Shown in pieces: positions 7,116-14,981 of a stretch of 35,732 bases of DNA. The notes under the pieces were generated by a model. That model saw only the letters and a program-made list of their open reading frames with translations, was not told the DNA's origin and did no database searches. Each line of letters starts with the position of its first letter. The first letter of the stretch is position 1. The position numbers and the translations under genes are program-made. The stretch is from the NCBI GenBank assembly GCA_003562075.1, contig PWWP01000350.1, positions 1-35,732 of the forward strand. The letters are read 5' to 3'. The DNA is from Gemmatimonadota bacterium. Lineage in GTDB: Bacteria > Gemmatimonadota > Gemmatimonadetes > Longimicrobiales > Gaopeijiaceae.

Positions 7116-9248
7116 ATGTTCTCGACCCACCCGCTTACCCTGGGGGCAGCCTTCCTGCCGGCTGCCCTGGCCCTCCTCCTGGGTTCCCCCGACTCCCTCC
7201 ATGGGGTCCCGGGAGAGCCCGCCGTTGCCGTCGCCGATACCATTGCTCCGGGGGACACCATCCCCCTGGACCCTCTCGAGGTGACGGTGCTCCGGACGGT
7301 GACCCCACTCTCCGCGTCTCCCATGGCCGTATCGACCCTGGGGGAGGAGCGGCTGCGAACCGGACGGAGCGGCACCTTTCTTGAGGAGGTCCTCCAGGGC
7401 CTCCCTGGAGTTCAGGTTCAGAACCGCTTCAATCCAGCTGTGGGAGAACGGGTGGCCATCCGGGGTTTCGGGGCGCGAGCCCAGTTCGGCGTCCGAGGCG
7501 TTCGGGTCGTGGTGGACGGGATCCCGGCTACCCTCCCTGACGGGCAATCGACCCTGGAACACATCGACCTGGGCTCCATCGGGCGCGTGGAGGCCATTCG
7601 AGGCCCTGCCTCCTCTCTCTTCGGCAACGCCTCGGGCGGGGTCCTGGCCTTTCATAGCACTCCTCCCGGCCTCCAGCCGTTCCAGGGAGAAGGAGAGCTG
7701 GTCTTCGGAAGCCATGGTCACGTTAAGGGACAGACCACAGCCTCCGGGACCATCGGTGAGACCGGGTATCTGGTCTCCCTCTCCCGGACGAGCTGGGACG
7801 GATACCGGGACCGGCCCAATGAGGACGGGGTGACCTACGGCCAGGCCGACCGATCCGGGCTGAATGCGCGTATGCTTACGCCCCTGGGGCCCGGCGAGGT
7901 GTCACTCACGCTCAACCTTCTGGACCTGGACGCCGAGAACCCCGGGTCCCTCCCCGCCGACCTGCGGAACGAGCCGGGGCGACCAGCCTGGAACTTCAAC
8001 ATCGTCCAAGGGGCCTCCAAGCAGGTCCAACAGGGTCAGATCGGGGCCCGGTGGCACACCACCGGTGAAGGGCTGGATTGGGATGTGGCCCTCTTCGGGA
8101 TCCACAGGGAAGTCATCAACCCCATCCCGTCCGCCATCATCGACCTGACCCGGGATGGAGGGGGCATCCGGATCCAGGTCGGAAACGAAGAGGCCACAAC
8201 GTGGGGCCCCCTCCGCTGGTACGCCGGGGTGGAGGGAGAGCTACAGGAGGACGATCGCCTGAACTTTGCAAACCAGCAGGGTGAGCGGGGTGAGATGACC
8301 CTGTCCCAGGCTGAACGGGTCCGGAGCCTGGGGCTCTTCGTCCAGGGGGTTCTCCCCCTCCCCTCCAGGGGAGAACTCATGGTGGGGCTGAGGAATGATC
8401 GCCACGACTTCCGGGCCCGGGACCGATTCAATGTGGACGACCTGGGAGGCGCACCCACCAGCCAGCGAAGCATGAACGCCTTCAGTCCCTCGGTGGGTAC
8501 CCACTTTCCCGTGAACGAATCGGTGGATCTCTTCGCCTCGGTGGGGACCTTCTTCGAAACCCCATCCACCACCGAGCTGGCCAACCGGCCCGACGGCGCC
8601 GGCGGCTTCAACCCGGAGTTGGAGCCCCAGGAAGGCACCTCAGCGGAACTGGGCGTCCGGATCCGGGCCGGCGAGATGGTCTCCGGGGAGGTGACAGGGT
8701 ACCGCACCAACCTGCGGAACGAACTCATCCCCTTCGAGGTCGTGGACTCTCCGGGCCGAACCTATTTCCGGAACGCAGGGAGTTCCCTTCACCAGGGCCT
8801 GGAGACCACCCTTACCCTGGATCCGCCCACGCTCCCGATTCGGGGTGACCTGACATACACCTGGACCGACGCCCGCTTCCGATCCTTCGAGCTGGAGGAC
8901 GAAGACCTCTCGGACAACCGGATCCCTGGGCTGGCCCCCCACCGGGGTCACGTCGCCCTCCGAACCACTCCTGGCGACCTCTTCGGAGAGGTCTCGGCAA
9001 CCTATGCCCACCGGATCCCGGTGAATGATTCCAACTCGGAGTTCACCCCGTCCCACACTCTCATGGATCTACGGATGGGGCTGAGGCAGATGCCTGTCGG
9101 CGAACTCACCCTCTCTCCGTGGATCGCCGTCACCAACGTCCTGGACCGGAACTACATGGCGTCGGTGGCCGTGAACGCCTTCGGGGGCCGGTACTACGAG
9201 CCCGGGCCAGGGCGCTCCTTCCAGGTCGGGATGCGCGCCGGATTCTAG
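7116..9248 (+). CDS. TonB-dependent outer-membrane receptor
   Basis: A 710-residue outer-membrane receptor. A signal peptide (about 1-30) is followed by a short linker with a TonB-box-like 'DPLEVTVLRT' at about 50. The plug domain (about 60-170) shows the standard blocks 'FLEEVLQGLPGVQVQNR', 'VAIRGFGARAQFGVRGVRV', 'DGIPATLPDGQ' and 'VEAIRGPASSLFGNASGG'. The barrel ends with an aromatic C-terminal residue (…MRAGF), as needed for outer-membrane insertion. No CarboxypepD-like N-terminal domain, so it is not SusC-type. Family members import siderophores, cobalamin, metals or sugars. The substrate is unknown; the upstream propeller lipoprotein is the only contextual hint. No convincing ribosome site precedes the ATG. 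Convergent with glpX. Confidence 0.9.
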   Translation: MFSTHPLTLGAAFLPAALALLLGSPDSLHGVPGEPAVAVADTIAPGDTIPLDPLEVTVLRTVTPLSASPMAVSTLGEERLRTGRSGTFLEEVLQGLPGVQVQNRFNPAVGERVAIRGFGARAQFGVRGVRVVVDGIPATLPDGQSTLEHIDLGSIGRVEAIRGPASSLFGNASGGVLAFHSTPPGLQPFQGEGELVFGSHGHVKGQTTASGTIGETGYLVSLSRTSWDGYRDRPNEDGVTYGQADRSGLNARMLTPLGPGEVSLTLNLLDLDAENPGSLPADLRNEPGRPAWNFNIVQGASKQVQQGQIGARWHTTGEGLDWDVALFGIHREVINPIPSAIIDLTRDGGGIRIQVGNEEATTWGPLRWYAGVEGELQEDDRLNFANQQGERGEMTLSQAERVRSLGLFVQGVLPLPSRGELMVGLRNDRHDFRARDRFNVDDLGGAPTSQRSMNAFSPSVGTHFPVNESVDLFASVGTFFETPSTTELANRPDGAGGFNPELEPQEGTSAELGVRIRAGEMVSGEVTGYRTNLRNELIPFEVVDSPGRTYFRNAGSSLHQGLETTLTLDPPTLPIRGDLTYTWTDARFRSFELEDEDLSDNRIPGLAPHRGHVALRTTPGDLFGEVSATYAHRIPVNDSNSEFTPSHTLMDLRMGLRQMPVGELTLSPWIAVTNVLDRNYMASVAVNAFGGRYYEPGPGRSFQVGMRAGF

Positions 9249-9253
9249 AAGTC

Positions 9254-9287
9254 TGACCGCCGGCCCTCTACCCGGTGACGGCGGTCA
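9254..9287. terminator. Hairpin at the convergent TonB receptor / glpX ends
   Basis: TGACCGCCG (9254-9262) pairs perfectly with CGGCGGTCA (9279-9287) across a 16-base loop. The right arm encodes the last residues of glpX. The position fits a bidirectional terminator, but there is no T-run on either side. Confidence 0.35.
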
Positions 9288-10317
9288 CCACCGCCTGAAG
9301 TCCACGATCAGCGAAGATGTGTTCTGGATTCAGCCGATGGGTCCCCTGTATCCTCCGAATGGATCCGGAGCGGGCCCGGATCACCAAACTCTCCGTCGTC
9401 ACGCCCAACCCCTGGTCGTACCGGACCCCATCCATGAAGGCACTCCCGGTAATGGCCGTGGCGGCAAAGAACGCGTCATCTCCGCGGAGGAGCTCCTCCA
9501 GCTCCAGGACCCGCTCCCGCTCCGCTTCATCCATCTCCTCCGCCAACCGTTCTCGCTCCGCCTGGAGCTGGGGCGCCCGGCGTCCCTGCATGCCTCCCCC
9601 CAGTGCCTTCACCGCCCCGGCAGCGATCACCCCTTCAGGGGTTCCACCGATTCCCATCAGGAGATCGATCCCGGTACCGGGATAGGCCGCCAGGATGGCT
9701 CCCATGACATCCCCGTCGGTGTGAAGGGCAACTCTGGCCCCTGCCTTCCGGATCCGTCGGATGAGCTCCTTGTGACGAGGCTTGTCCAGGACGAAGACGG
9801 TGAGCTGACTCACCGGCCGCCCCAGGGCCCCGGATACCTGCCTCAGGTTCTCCTCCACCGGCGCCGTGATGTCGATGCGGTCCCGTGCCTCCGACCCTAC
9901 CACCAGCTTCTCCATGTAGTAGGAGGATCCGGGCTTCCACATGCTGTTCCGAGGCGCTGCCGCGATGACGGCGATGGCATTGGGCCTGCCCAGGGCCAGC
10001 AGCCGGGTCCCTTCCACCGGATCCACGGCCAGATCCATCTCCGGGTCCTCGCCGGTCCCCACTGCCTCCCCGTTGAACAGCATGGGAGCGTCGTCCTTCT
10101 CCCCCTCCCCGATGATGATGGTCCCCTTCATACTGACGGTGTCCAGGACGGCCCGCATGGCCCCCACTGCGGCGGCGTCGCCGGCCTTCCCATCACCTCG
10201 TCCCATGTGGGGGGCTGCCGAGAGCGCCGCTGCCTCCGTGACCCGAACCAGCTCCATCCCCAGGTTCCGATCGATGCCGCCGCCTCCCTGGGAAGTCCGT
10301 CCTGATCCATCCTTCAT
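9268..10317 (-). CDS. glpX: Fructose-1,6-bisphosphatase, class II
   Basis: A 349-residue enzyme that dephosphorylates fructose-1,6-bisphosphate, the committed step of gluconeogenesis. Class II (GlpX) signatures are present: 'DGKAGDAAAVGAMR' near residue 45, 'IIIGEGEKDDAPML' with metal-binding acids, 'AVDPVEGTRLLALGRPNAIAV' (metal/substrate site, written here as a family block), 'YYMEKLVVG', and 'LLMGIGGTPEGVIAAGAVK'. The length fits the family (about 320-350). The N-terminus carries about 15 extra Gly/Ser-rich residues. The ATG overlaps the fba stop (ATGA), with a purine-rich AGGGGAGGGG just upstream, so it is translationally coupled to aldolase. Together fba and glpX run the aldolase/phosphatase steps of gluconeogenesis. 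The family can also have sedoheptulose-bisphosphatase activity. Confidence 0.95.
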   Translation of the reverse strand: MKDGSGRTSQGGGGIDRNLGMELVRVTEAAALSAAPHMGRGDGKAGDAAAVGAMRAVLDTVSMKGTIIIGEGEKDDAPMLFNGEAVGTGEDPEMDLAVDPVEGTRLLALGRPNAIAVIAAAPRNSMWKPGSSYYMEKLVVGSEARDRIDITAPVEENLRQVSGALGRPVSQLTVFVLDKPRHKELIRRIRKAGARVALHTDGDVMGAILAAYPGTGIDLLMGIGGTPEGVIAAGAVKALGGGMQGRRAPQLQAERERLAEEMDEAERERVLELEELLRGDDAFFAATAITGSAFMDGVRYDQGLGVTTESLVIRARSGSIRRIQGTHRLNPEHIFADRGLQAVVTAVTG

Positions 10318-11276
10318 CCGTCCCCTCCCCTCAGTGCGGTCCGCACCTCATCCAGCACACCCTCGGACTGAAGCTTCTCCGCCTTGTGCTGGATGAAACG
10401 GGCATACTCGTCCACGAAGACCTTTCCCGGCGCTCGGAAATCGAAATTCTCGGGATGGTCCCGGAAGTGCTCCCGGTGGACCCGAGTCCAGACCAGTCGC
10501 CCATCGGTATCGATGTTCACCTTCGTCACACCCAGGGGGACGGCCCGGGCGAACTCATCTTCGTCCACCCCCTTGGCCGACGGGTCCAACGCCCCTCCTG
10601 CTGCGTTGATTCGCTCCACCTCCTCCTTGGGAACCGAGCTGGAACCGTGCATGACCAGGGGAAATCCAGGGAGCCTCCGCTGAATCTCCTCTACTCGATC
10701 GAAGTGGATCCCCTGGCTTCCGGTGAACTTGTAGGCGCCATGGCTCGTTCCGATGGCCACGGCCAGAGAATCGCATCCCGTCTCCTTCACGAAGGTCTCC
10801 GCTTCTGCCGGATCGGTGAGCTGGGCATGCTTCTCATCGACCTGGATATCCTCTTCCACCCCACCAAGCATCCCCAGCTCGGCCTCCACGCTGACACCTG
10901 CGGCATGGGCCCGCTCCACGACCCGGCGGGTGATGGCCACATTCTCTTCGAACGGCTCGTGGGACGCGTCGATCATGACCGAGCTGTAGAAGCCCGAATC
11001 GATGGCGTCGTAGCAGCTCTCTTCATCGCCATGGTCCAGGTGGACGGCAAAGACGAGCTCAGGGTACTCTTCCTCCACAGCCCGGAGGATGGCCTCCAGC
11101 ATCCGGACCCCGGCATACTTGCGGGCCCCCCGGGAGAGCTGGACGATGAAGGGAGCGTCAGCCCTGCGGTGGCCTTCAAAAAGCCCCCGGGCTTGCTCCA
11201 TGTTGTTGATGTTGTAGGCTCCCGCGGCGAATCGGCCATACGCCACATCGAAGAGTTCGCGAGTAGTGACGATCAT
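10314..11276 (-). CDS. fba: Fructose-bisphosphate aldolase, class II
   Basis: A 320-residue zinc aldolase that interconverts fructose-1,6-bisphosphate with dihydroxyacetone phosphate and glyceraldehyde-3-phosphate. The class II markers are present: 'AYNINNMEQARG' near residue 20, the zinc motif 'HLDHGDE' at about 79-85, 'EAELG', 'GTSHGAYKF' and 'MHGSSSVPKEE' (further zinc histidines), then the phosphate/substrate loop 'VNIDTDGR'. The open frame extends to 11507, but ATG 11276 is chosen: AGGAG lies seven bases upstream and family members begin 'M(I/P)VT..ELF'. It is the first gene of the fba-glpX pair (4-base overlap). Its promoter region abuts the 275-bp inverted-repeat element, 108 bases away. 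Confidence 0.95.
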   Translation of the reverse strand: MIVTTRELFDVAYGRFAAGAYNINNMEQARGLFEGHRRADAPFIVQLSRGARKYAGVRMLEAILRAVEEEYPELVFAVHLDHGDEESCYDAIDSGFYSSVMIDASHEPFEENVAITRRVVERAHAAGVSVEAELGMLGGVEEDIQVDEKHAQLTDPAEAETFVKETGCDSLAVAIGTSHGAYKFTGSQGIHFDRVEEIQRRLPGFPLVMHGSSSVPKEEVERINAAGGALDPSAKGVDEDEFARAVPLGVTKVNIDTDGRLVWTRVHREHFRDHPENFDFRAPGKVFVDEYARFIQHKAEKLQSEGVLDEVRTALRGGDG

Positions 11277-11384
11277 CCACGTGCTCCTGGAGTCTCCAAT
11301 TGTGTGCCGAGGCGATTGAAGGAAGTGGGCCCCGGATCCCTTCCAACCTGCCGCCGGAACGCCGAATATGGAACCCCGGCGCTT

Positions 11385-11659
11385 GAAGGCCGTTGAAAAA
11401 GTACAGGGACCACCGCGACGGGGTCTTGCGAGTCCGGGTCGAGGCGGAGGTCCGAAAGCGATGCGACAGCATCGGTGAGGAACGCCAACGAAGATCCCGG
11501 GCCGCAACCCCCCGTCTCCCTTCGGGTTGGGGCGGCAGGGAGCCCCCTCGCTCGTTGGCCCCCCTCAACGTAGCTTTCGCTATGCCTGCGGGTCGCCGCC
11601 TACGACGTGGCTCCCGGGCGCTCCCAACGGTGGCGCCCTGTACTTCTTCAACGGCCTTC
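11385..11659. repeat. 275-bp structured element with 24-bp terminal inverted repeats (MITE-like or ncRNA)
   Basis: The ends GAAGGCCGTTGAAAAAGTAC (start at 11385, running to 11408 with AGGG) and the complement of 11636-11659 agree at 23 of 24 bases; both arms continue with a further CCACCG after a short offset. Inside are nested inverted repeats: GCCAACGA (11484-11491) with TCGTTGGC (11552-11559), and CCGC+AACCC (11502-11510) with GGGTT…GCGG (11524-11535). Small hairpins CGATGC/GCATCG (11459-11474) and TAGC/GCTA (11571-11582) are also present. It contains no convincing ORF. Size and ends fit a non-autonomous transposon (MITE). The flanks show at most a 2-3 bp repeat (TT or CTT). A structured RNA is the alternative. 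It fills most of the 514-base gap between fba and the ABC genes. Confidence 0.6.
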
Positions 11660-11708
11660 TTGTACCGGCCCTGTAACGGCTATTCATTTGTGGGCTGACC
11701 CCCGTCAG

Positions 11709-11750
11709 GGGACTCGCTCCCAGGCCCCCGGGCCGGAGGAGCAGAGTCCC
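11709..11750 (+). promoter_or_regulatory. Strong stem-loop in the leader of the ABC exporter genes
   Basis: GGGACTCGCTCC (11709-11720) pairs with GGAGC-A-GAGTCCC (11738-11750): 12 base pairs with one bulged A around a 17-base GC-rich loop. It ends 40 bases before the ATG at 11791. It could be a transcriptional attenuator or an mRNA-stability element; no T-tract follows. Confidence 0.35.
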
Positions 11751-11790
11751 GACTCCACCACCTTTCCGATTCCGGACCGACATCACATTC

Positions 11791-12771
11791 ATGGGTGAAA
11801 CCCTCGCCACCACCGCCTCCCTGGAGGAGGTGATCCAGGACGATGGACCACCGGAGCCTGCCATCCTCTGTCAGGGGCTCCGGAAGAGCTTCGGATCCAC
11901 CCATGCCGTCCGTGGCGTGGACCTGCAGATCCATCGAGGGGAGTGCTATGGGCTCCTGGGTCCGAACGGTGCCGGAAAGACCACGACGGTGGAGATTCTG
12001 GAAGGTCTCCAGGAACCGGATGAAGGCCGGGTGAGGATCCTGGGAATGGAGTGGGGCCGGGACGGTCGGGCCATCCGCCGGAGACTGGGGATCCAACTCC
12101 AGGAAGCCCAGCTCACCGAACGCCTCCAGGTGGAGGAGGCCATTCGCCTCTTCCGCTCCTTCTACCCTTCCGGCCCCCAGGTGGAAGACCTTCTGGACCA
12201 GGTCCAGCTCCAGGACAAACGGAGCACCTACGTTCGCGACCTTTCGGGAGGCCAGCGCCAGCGTCTCTCGGTGGCCTGCGCCCTGGCAGGGGCCCCGGAC
12301 ATCCTCTTCCTGGACGAACCCACCACGGGCCTGGACCCCCAATCGAGACGCGCCCTCTGGGACATCATCGAGGAGTTCCAGGACTCGGGTGGGACCATCC
12401 TCTTGACCACCCATTTCATGGATGAAGCCGAGCGGTTGGCCGACCGGGTGGGCATCATGGACCATGGCCGGATCCTGGTGGAAGGTCCGCCGACCCAACT
12501 GATCCGGACCCTGGGCGGAGCCCACATCGTGGAGTTCCAACCGTCTCGCCGGATGGAGCTCAGGGAGCTTCGACGTCTCCCCGGCGTGGAGAACGTCCGG
12601 ACCAGAGGAGAACTCTACCTGATCACATGCGAAGAGCTGCACCTCACCCTCCCGGCGCTGGTCGAGCAGACCCGAGAGCAAGAGATCCGCATGCTCTCTC
12701 TGACCACGCACCGGGCCACGCTGGATGATGTCTTCCTGGCCCGGACCGGCCGGCAGCTACGGGATGAGTGA
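11791..12771 (+). CDS. ABC-2 exporter, ATP-binding protein
   Basis: A 326-residue nucleotide-binding subunit. All motifs are intact: Walker A GPNGAGKTT (57-65), Q-loop near 'GIQLQEAQL' (about 100-108), signature LSGGQ (151-155), Walker B ILFLDEP with D175/E176, and H-loop H208 in LLTTHFMDEA. A C-terminal extension (about 230-326) resembles the DUF4162-like tail of DrrA/CcmA-type exporters. The N-terminus has about 25 residues before the domain. It is coupled to the permease gene by an 8-base overlap, forming a two-gene exporter. Substrates of this class are lipids, polysaccharides or drugs. The specific cargo is not visible from the context. Confidence 0.92.
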   Translation: MGETLATTASLEEVIQDDGPPEPAILCQGLRKSFGSTHAVRGVDLQIHRGECYGLLGPNGAGKTTTVEILEGLQEPDEGRVRILGMEWGRDGRAIRRRLGIQLQEAQLTERLQVEEAIRLFRSFYPSGPQVEDLLDQVQLQDKRSTYVRDLSGGQRQRLSVACALAGAPDILFLDEPTTGLDPQSRRALWDIIEEFQDSGGTILLTTHFMDEAERLADRVGIMDHGRILVEGPPTQLIRTLGGAHIVEFQPSRRMELRELRRLPGVENVRTRGELYLITCEELHLTLPALVEQTREQEIRMLSLTTHRATLDDVFLARTGRQLRDE

Positions 12772-13801
12772 CCCCGGCGCCCTCCGACAGCTCACGGTGA
12801 CGCGGGTCCGGGTCATGCTCCGGGAGCCGGAGATCATCTTCTGGGTCTTCGCCTTTCCCATCTTCCTGGCCATGGGGTTGGGTCTCGCCTTCTCCGACCC
12901 GACCCCGGACGTCCTCGTGGTAGGGGTGGAAGCCGGCTCCGAGGCCGAACGGTATCTGGCCCACATGCCGGCTCGGGACGAATTGCGTTTTCAGATCCTG
13001 CCGGCTGACGAGACCGTCGACGCCCTCAGGCGGGGAGAGGTGGCTCTGGTCCTATCTGGAGATGACGGTGCCGTCACCTTCCTCTTCGACCCGACCCGGG
13101 CCGACGGACGGACTGCCCGGGCCCTGGCCGACGGAGCCCTTCAGGAGGCCGGAGGTGGGACCCGGCCGGTAACAGTCCGGTCCCAGGAAGTAGAGCAGCA
13201 AGGGCACCGCTACATCGACTGGCTCATTCCGGGGATCATCGGCTTCAACCTCATGAGCACCGGGCTCTGGGGCGTTGGCTTCTACGTGACCCAAAGCCGC
13301 CAGAACCTGCAACTGAAGCGGCTCGTCGCCACGCCCATGCCCAGGGGATACTTCCTCCTGGCGCAGATTCTGGCCCGATTCTTCTTCCTGATTGGCGAGG
13401 TTCCACTCCTGGTCCTCTTCGCCTGGCTCGCCTTTGACGTCCAATTGGAAGGAAGTCCGGTGGCCCTGGCCGTGGTGGTCCTGGTGGGTGCCGCCTGTTT
13501 CTCGGGACTGGGACTCCTGGCCTGCTCCCGTGCCCGGACCACCGAAGGAGTGAGCGGGATCATCAACGTCATCATCATGCCCATGGTGGTCCTCTCCGGG
13601 GTCTTCTTCTCTCCCACCCGTTTCCCTGACGCCCTCCAGCCACTCATCCAGATCCTTCCCCTGACGGCCCTGAACAACGCCCTTCGGAAGGTCTACAACG
13701 ATGGCCTCCCTCTGTCCGCCACCCTGGGAGACCTGGCCCTTCTCCTGGTGTGGACCCTCCTGGCCTTCTTCATGGCTCTTCGCTTCTTCCGGTGGAAGTG
13801 A
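12764..13801 (+). CDS. ABC-2 type exporter permease
   Basis: A 345-residue membrane subunit. One helix near the N-terminus (about 22-42) is followed by a roughly 120-residue extracytoplasmic region with 'VVGVEAGSEAERYLAH…'. Five more helices then lie in the C-terminal half, the ABC-2 permease plan. The 'IIMPMVVLSGVFFSPTRFP' and 'LPLTALNNALRKVYNDG' blocks are typical of NodJ/DrrB-like permeases. ATG 12764 lies inside the last codons of the ATPase gene (ATGAGTGA overlap). The frame continues upstream to 12725 but that ATG would sit deeper in the ATPase. It works with the preceding ATPase as a homodimeric exporter. Confidence 0.9.
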   Translation: MSDPGALRQLTVTRVRVMLREPEIIFWVFAFPIFLAMGLGLAFSDPTPDVLVVGVEAGSEAERYLAHMPARDELRFQILPADETVDALRRGEVALVLSGDDGAVTFLFDPTRADGRTARALADGALQEAGGGTRPVTVRSQEVEQQGHRYIDWLIPGIIGFNLMSTGLWGVGFYVTQSRQNLQLKRLVATPMPRGYFLLAQILARFFFLIGEVPLLVLFAWLAFDVQLEGSPVALAVVVLVGAACFSGLGLLACSRARTTEGVSGIINVIIMPMVVLSGVFFSPTRFPDALQPLIQILPLTALNNALRKVYNDGLPLSATLGDLALLLVWTLLAFFMALRFFRWK

Positions 13802-13983
13802 GCGCCAGTGGTCTCCGAGCCGCATCTTGCCAGGAGGGGCTCCGAATCCAACTTTGGGGATGATCTTCCTGGAAGGGAACAAGGGAACACCCTGGCCGCT
13901 GGGGATAAGGAAGACTGGGGCACGACCCTGGAAGCCTGGTCACCCATTGTCCGACCCGGACCCGTCCCTCTGTTGATGTCGGG

Positions 13984-14406
13984 ATGCTGCGAATGCTCAC
14001 TCACCCCTCAAGCCTGATGAGCAGGACGGTTTCAGGGCTCCTGGCCCTGGTATTCTCCCTGGTCCTCATGGGAGAGTCGATGCCGTCGTTGGCCTGTCCC
14101 CATCATGGACCGGCCGCTGAAGACCATTCGCCCCATGACCAGGGTCACACCCACCCACTCCCGGATCCCGGTTCGGCTAACGGGGACGCCGGCCACGAGC
14201 CTCCGGACCAGGGGTGCGACTGTCCGGGGATGTGTCCGGTATCCGGGACCTCCCCCCTTTCCCTCACCTCCCTCGTCACCGGAGGTGACCGGGTCCCACC
14301 CCCTGCCGACCGAGCCACACCTCCAACCTGGGAAGCCCGGCTCGATCCGCAGCTGATCCCCCACATGCATCCATATGCCATGGCGCCTCCCCAGGCCTTC
14401 CTTTGA
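13984..14406 (+). CDS. Secreted Cys/His-rich protein (CPHH…CxCxxxC), first gene of the copper block
   Basis: A 140-residue exported protein with no family I can name. Hydrophobic signal (about 15-36) ends before 'LACPHHG'. A His/Asp/Glu/Pro-rich linker follows, with several His residues, then GCDCPGMC (CxCxxxC) at about 78-84. The C-terminus is 'HMHPYAMAPPQAF'. This layout suggests a periplasmic or surface metal-binding protein, most likely copper, since copC and copD follow. The same layout recurs in the protein at 22532-22936, so the two are probably paralogues. It may relate to DUF2946-type proteins. Start: ATG 13984 is preceded by a GGG-rich stretch; ATG 14017 would shorten the signal. 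Confidence 0.65.
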   Translation: MLRMLTHPSSLMSRTVSGLLALVFSLVLMGESMPSLACPHHGPAAEDHSPHDQGHTHPLPDPGSANGDAGHEPPDQGCDCPGMCPVSGTSPLSLTSLVTGGDRVPPPADRATPPTWEARLDPQLIPHMHPYAMAPPQAFL

Positions 14407-14516
14407 CCCGATCCCTTCGGCACGAATCCGGAGGTTGATTGACGCACCCTCTGGAGTCCCGTTTCGACCCGGTCTCCGTTGGGCGCAACGCACACCATCC
14501 ATTCAAAGGAAGTCTC

Positions 14517-14981
14517 ATGATGAAGCACGAGTTCTGGAACCCGGTTCGCGGTGCGCACCTTTTCATGGCGTCAGCCGCCCTGGTGCTGCTGACTGTCTTC
14601 TTGATTCCCACCTCCGGCCTGCACGCCCATCCCGAAAGTGAAGGCGCGGTAGCTCCCCCGTCCGCGGAAGCTCTCCACCTGAGCCTCCGGGCCACCATCC
14701 CTGCCGCCGACAGCACCGTGAACCAGTCCCCGGAGGAGATCCGCCTCATCTTCTCCGAGGCCCCTCAGCTGGATGGCACCCGGATCCGGGTCCTGAACGA
14801 CGCCGAAGAGCTGGTTCCCACGACTGACGCCACCGCCGATCCCGATGACGCCAAGGAAGTATTCGTCGTTCCCGAAGCCGCTCTGGCCAACGGGACCTAT
14901 ACCGTGGCCTGGCGGACCATCGCCCAGGATGGGCATGCCCAGAACGGCAGCTTCGAGTTCATGGTTCAGTCCGGACAGTGA
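14517..14981 (+). CDS. copC: CopC-domain periplasmic copper-binding protein
   Basis: A 154-residue protein with a signal peptide (about 1-37, ending 'LHA') and one CopC/YobA beta-barrel domain. The diagnostic blocks are 'P(A)ADSTVNQSPEEIRLIFSE' near 60-80 (family: PADGA.V..P..I.L.FSE) and C-terminal 'GTYTVAWRTIAQDGHAQNG' with the DGH copper-site motif. If cleavage is after 'LHA', the mature protein begins with His, as copper-liganding CopC proteins do. The ATG at 14517 has AAGGA six bases upstream; the frame is open back to 14439 without family similarity. The stop overlaps the copD GTG (GTGA). CopC hands copper to CopD for import or tolerance. Confidence 0.88.
   Translation: MMKHEFWNPVRGAHLFMASAALVLLTVFLIPTSGLHAHPESEGAVAPPSAEALHLSLRATIPAADSTVNQSPEEIRLIFSEAPQLDGTRIRVLNDAEELVPTTDATADPDDAKEVFVVPEAALANGTYTVAWRTIAQDGHAQNGSFEFMVQSGQ

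Noticed and set aside
9941-10396. Plus-strand open frames over fba/glpX
   Set aside because: Shadows of two enzymes with intact motifs; no ribosome site or family match.
11395-11660. Short open frames inside the 275-bp element as genes
   Set aside because: Frames on both strands are low-complexity and lack ribosome sites or motifs. The region is better explained as a repeat or structured RNA.
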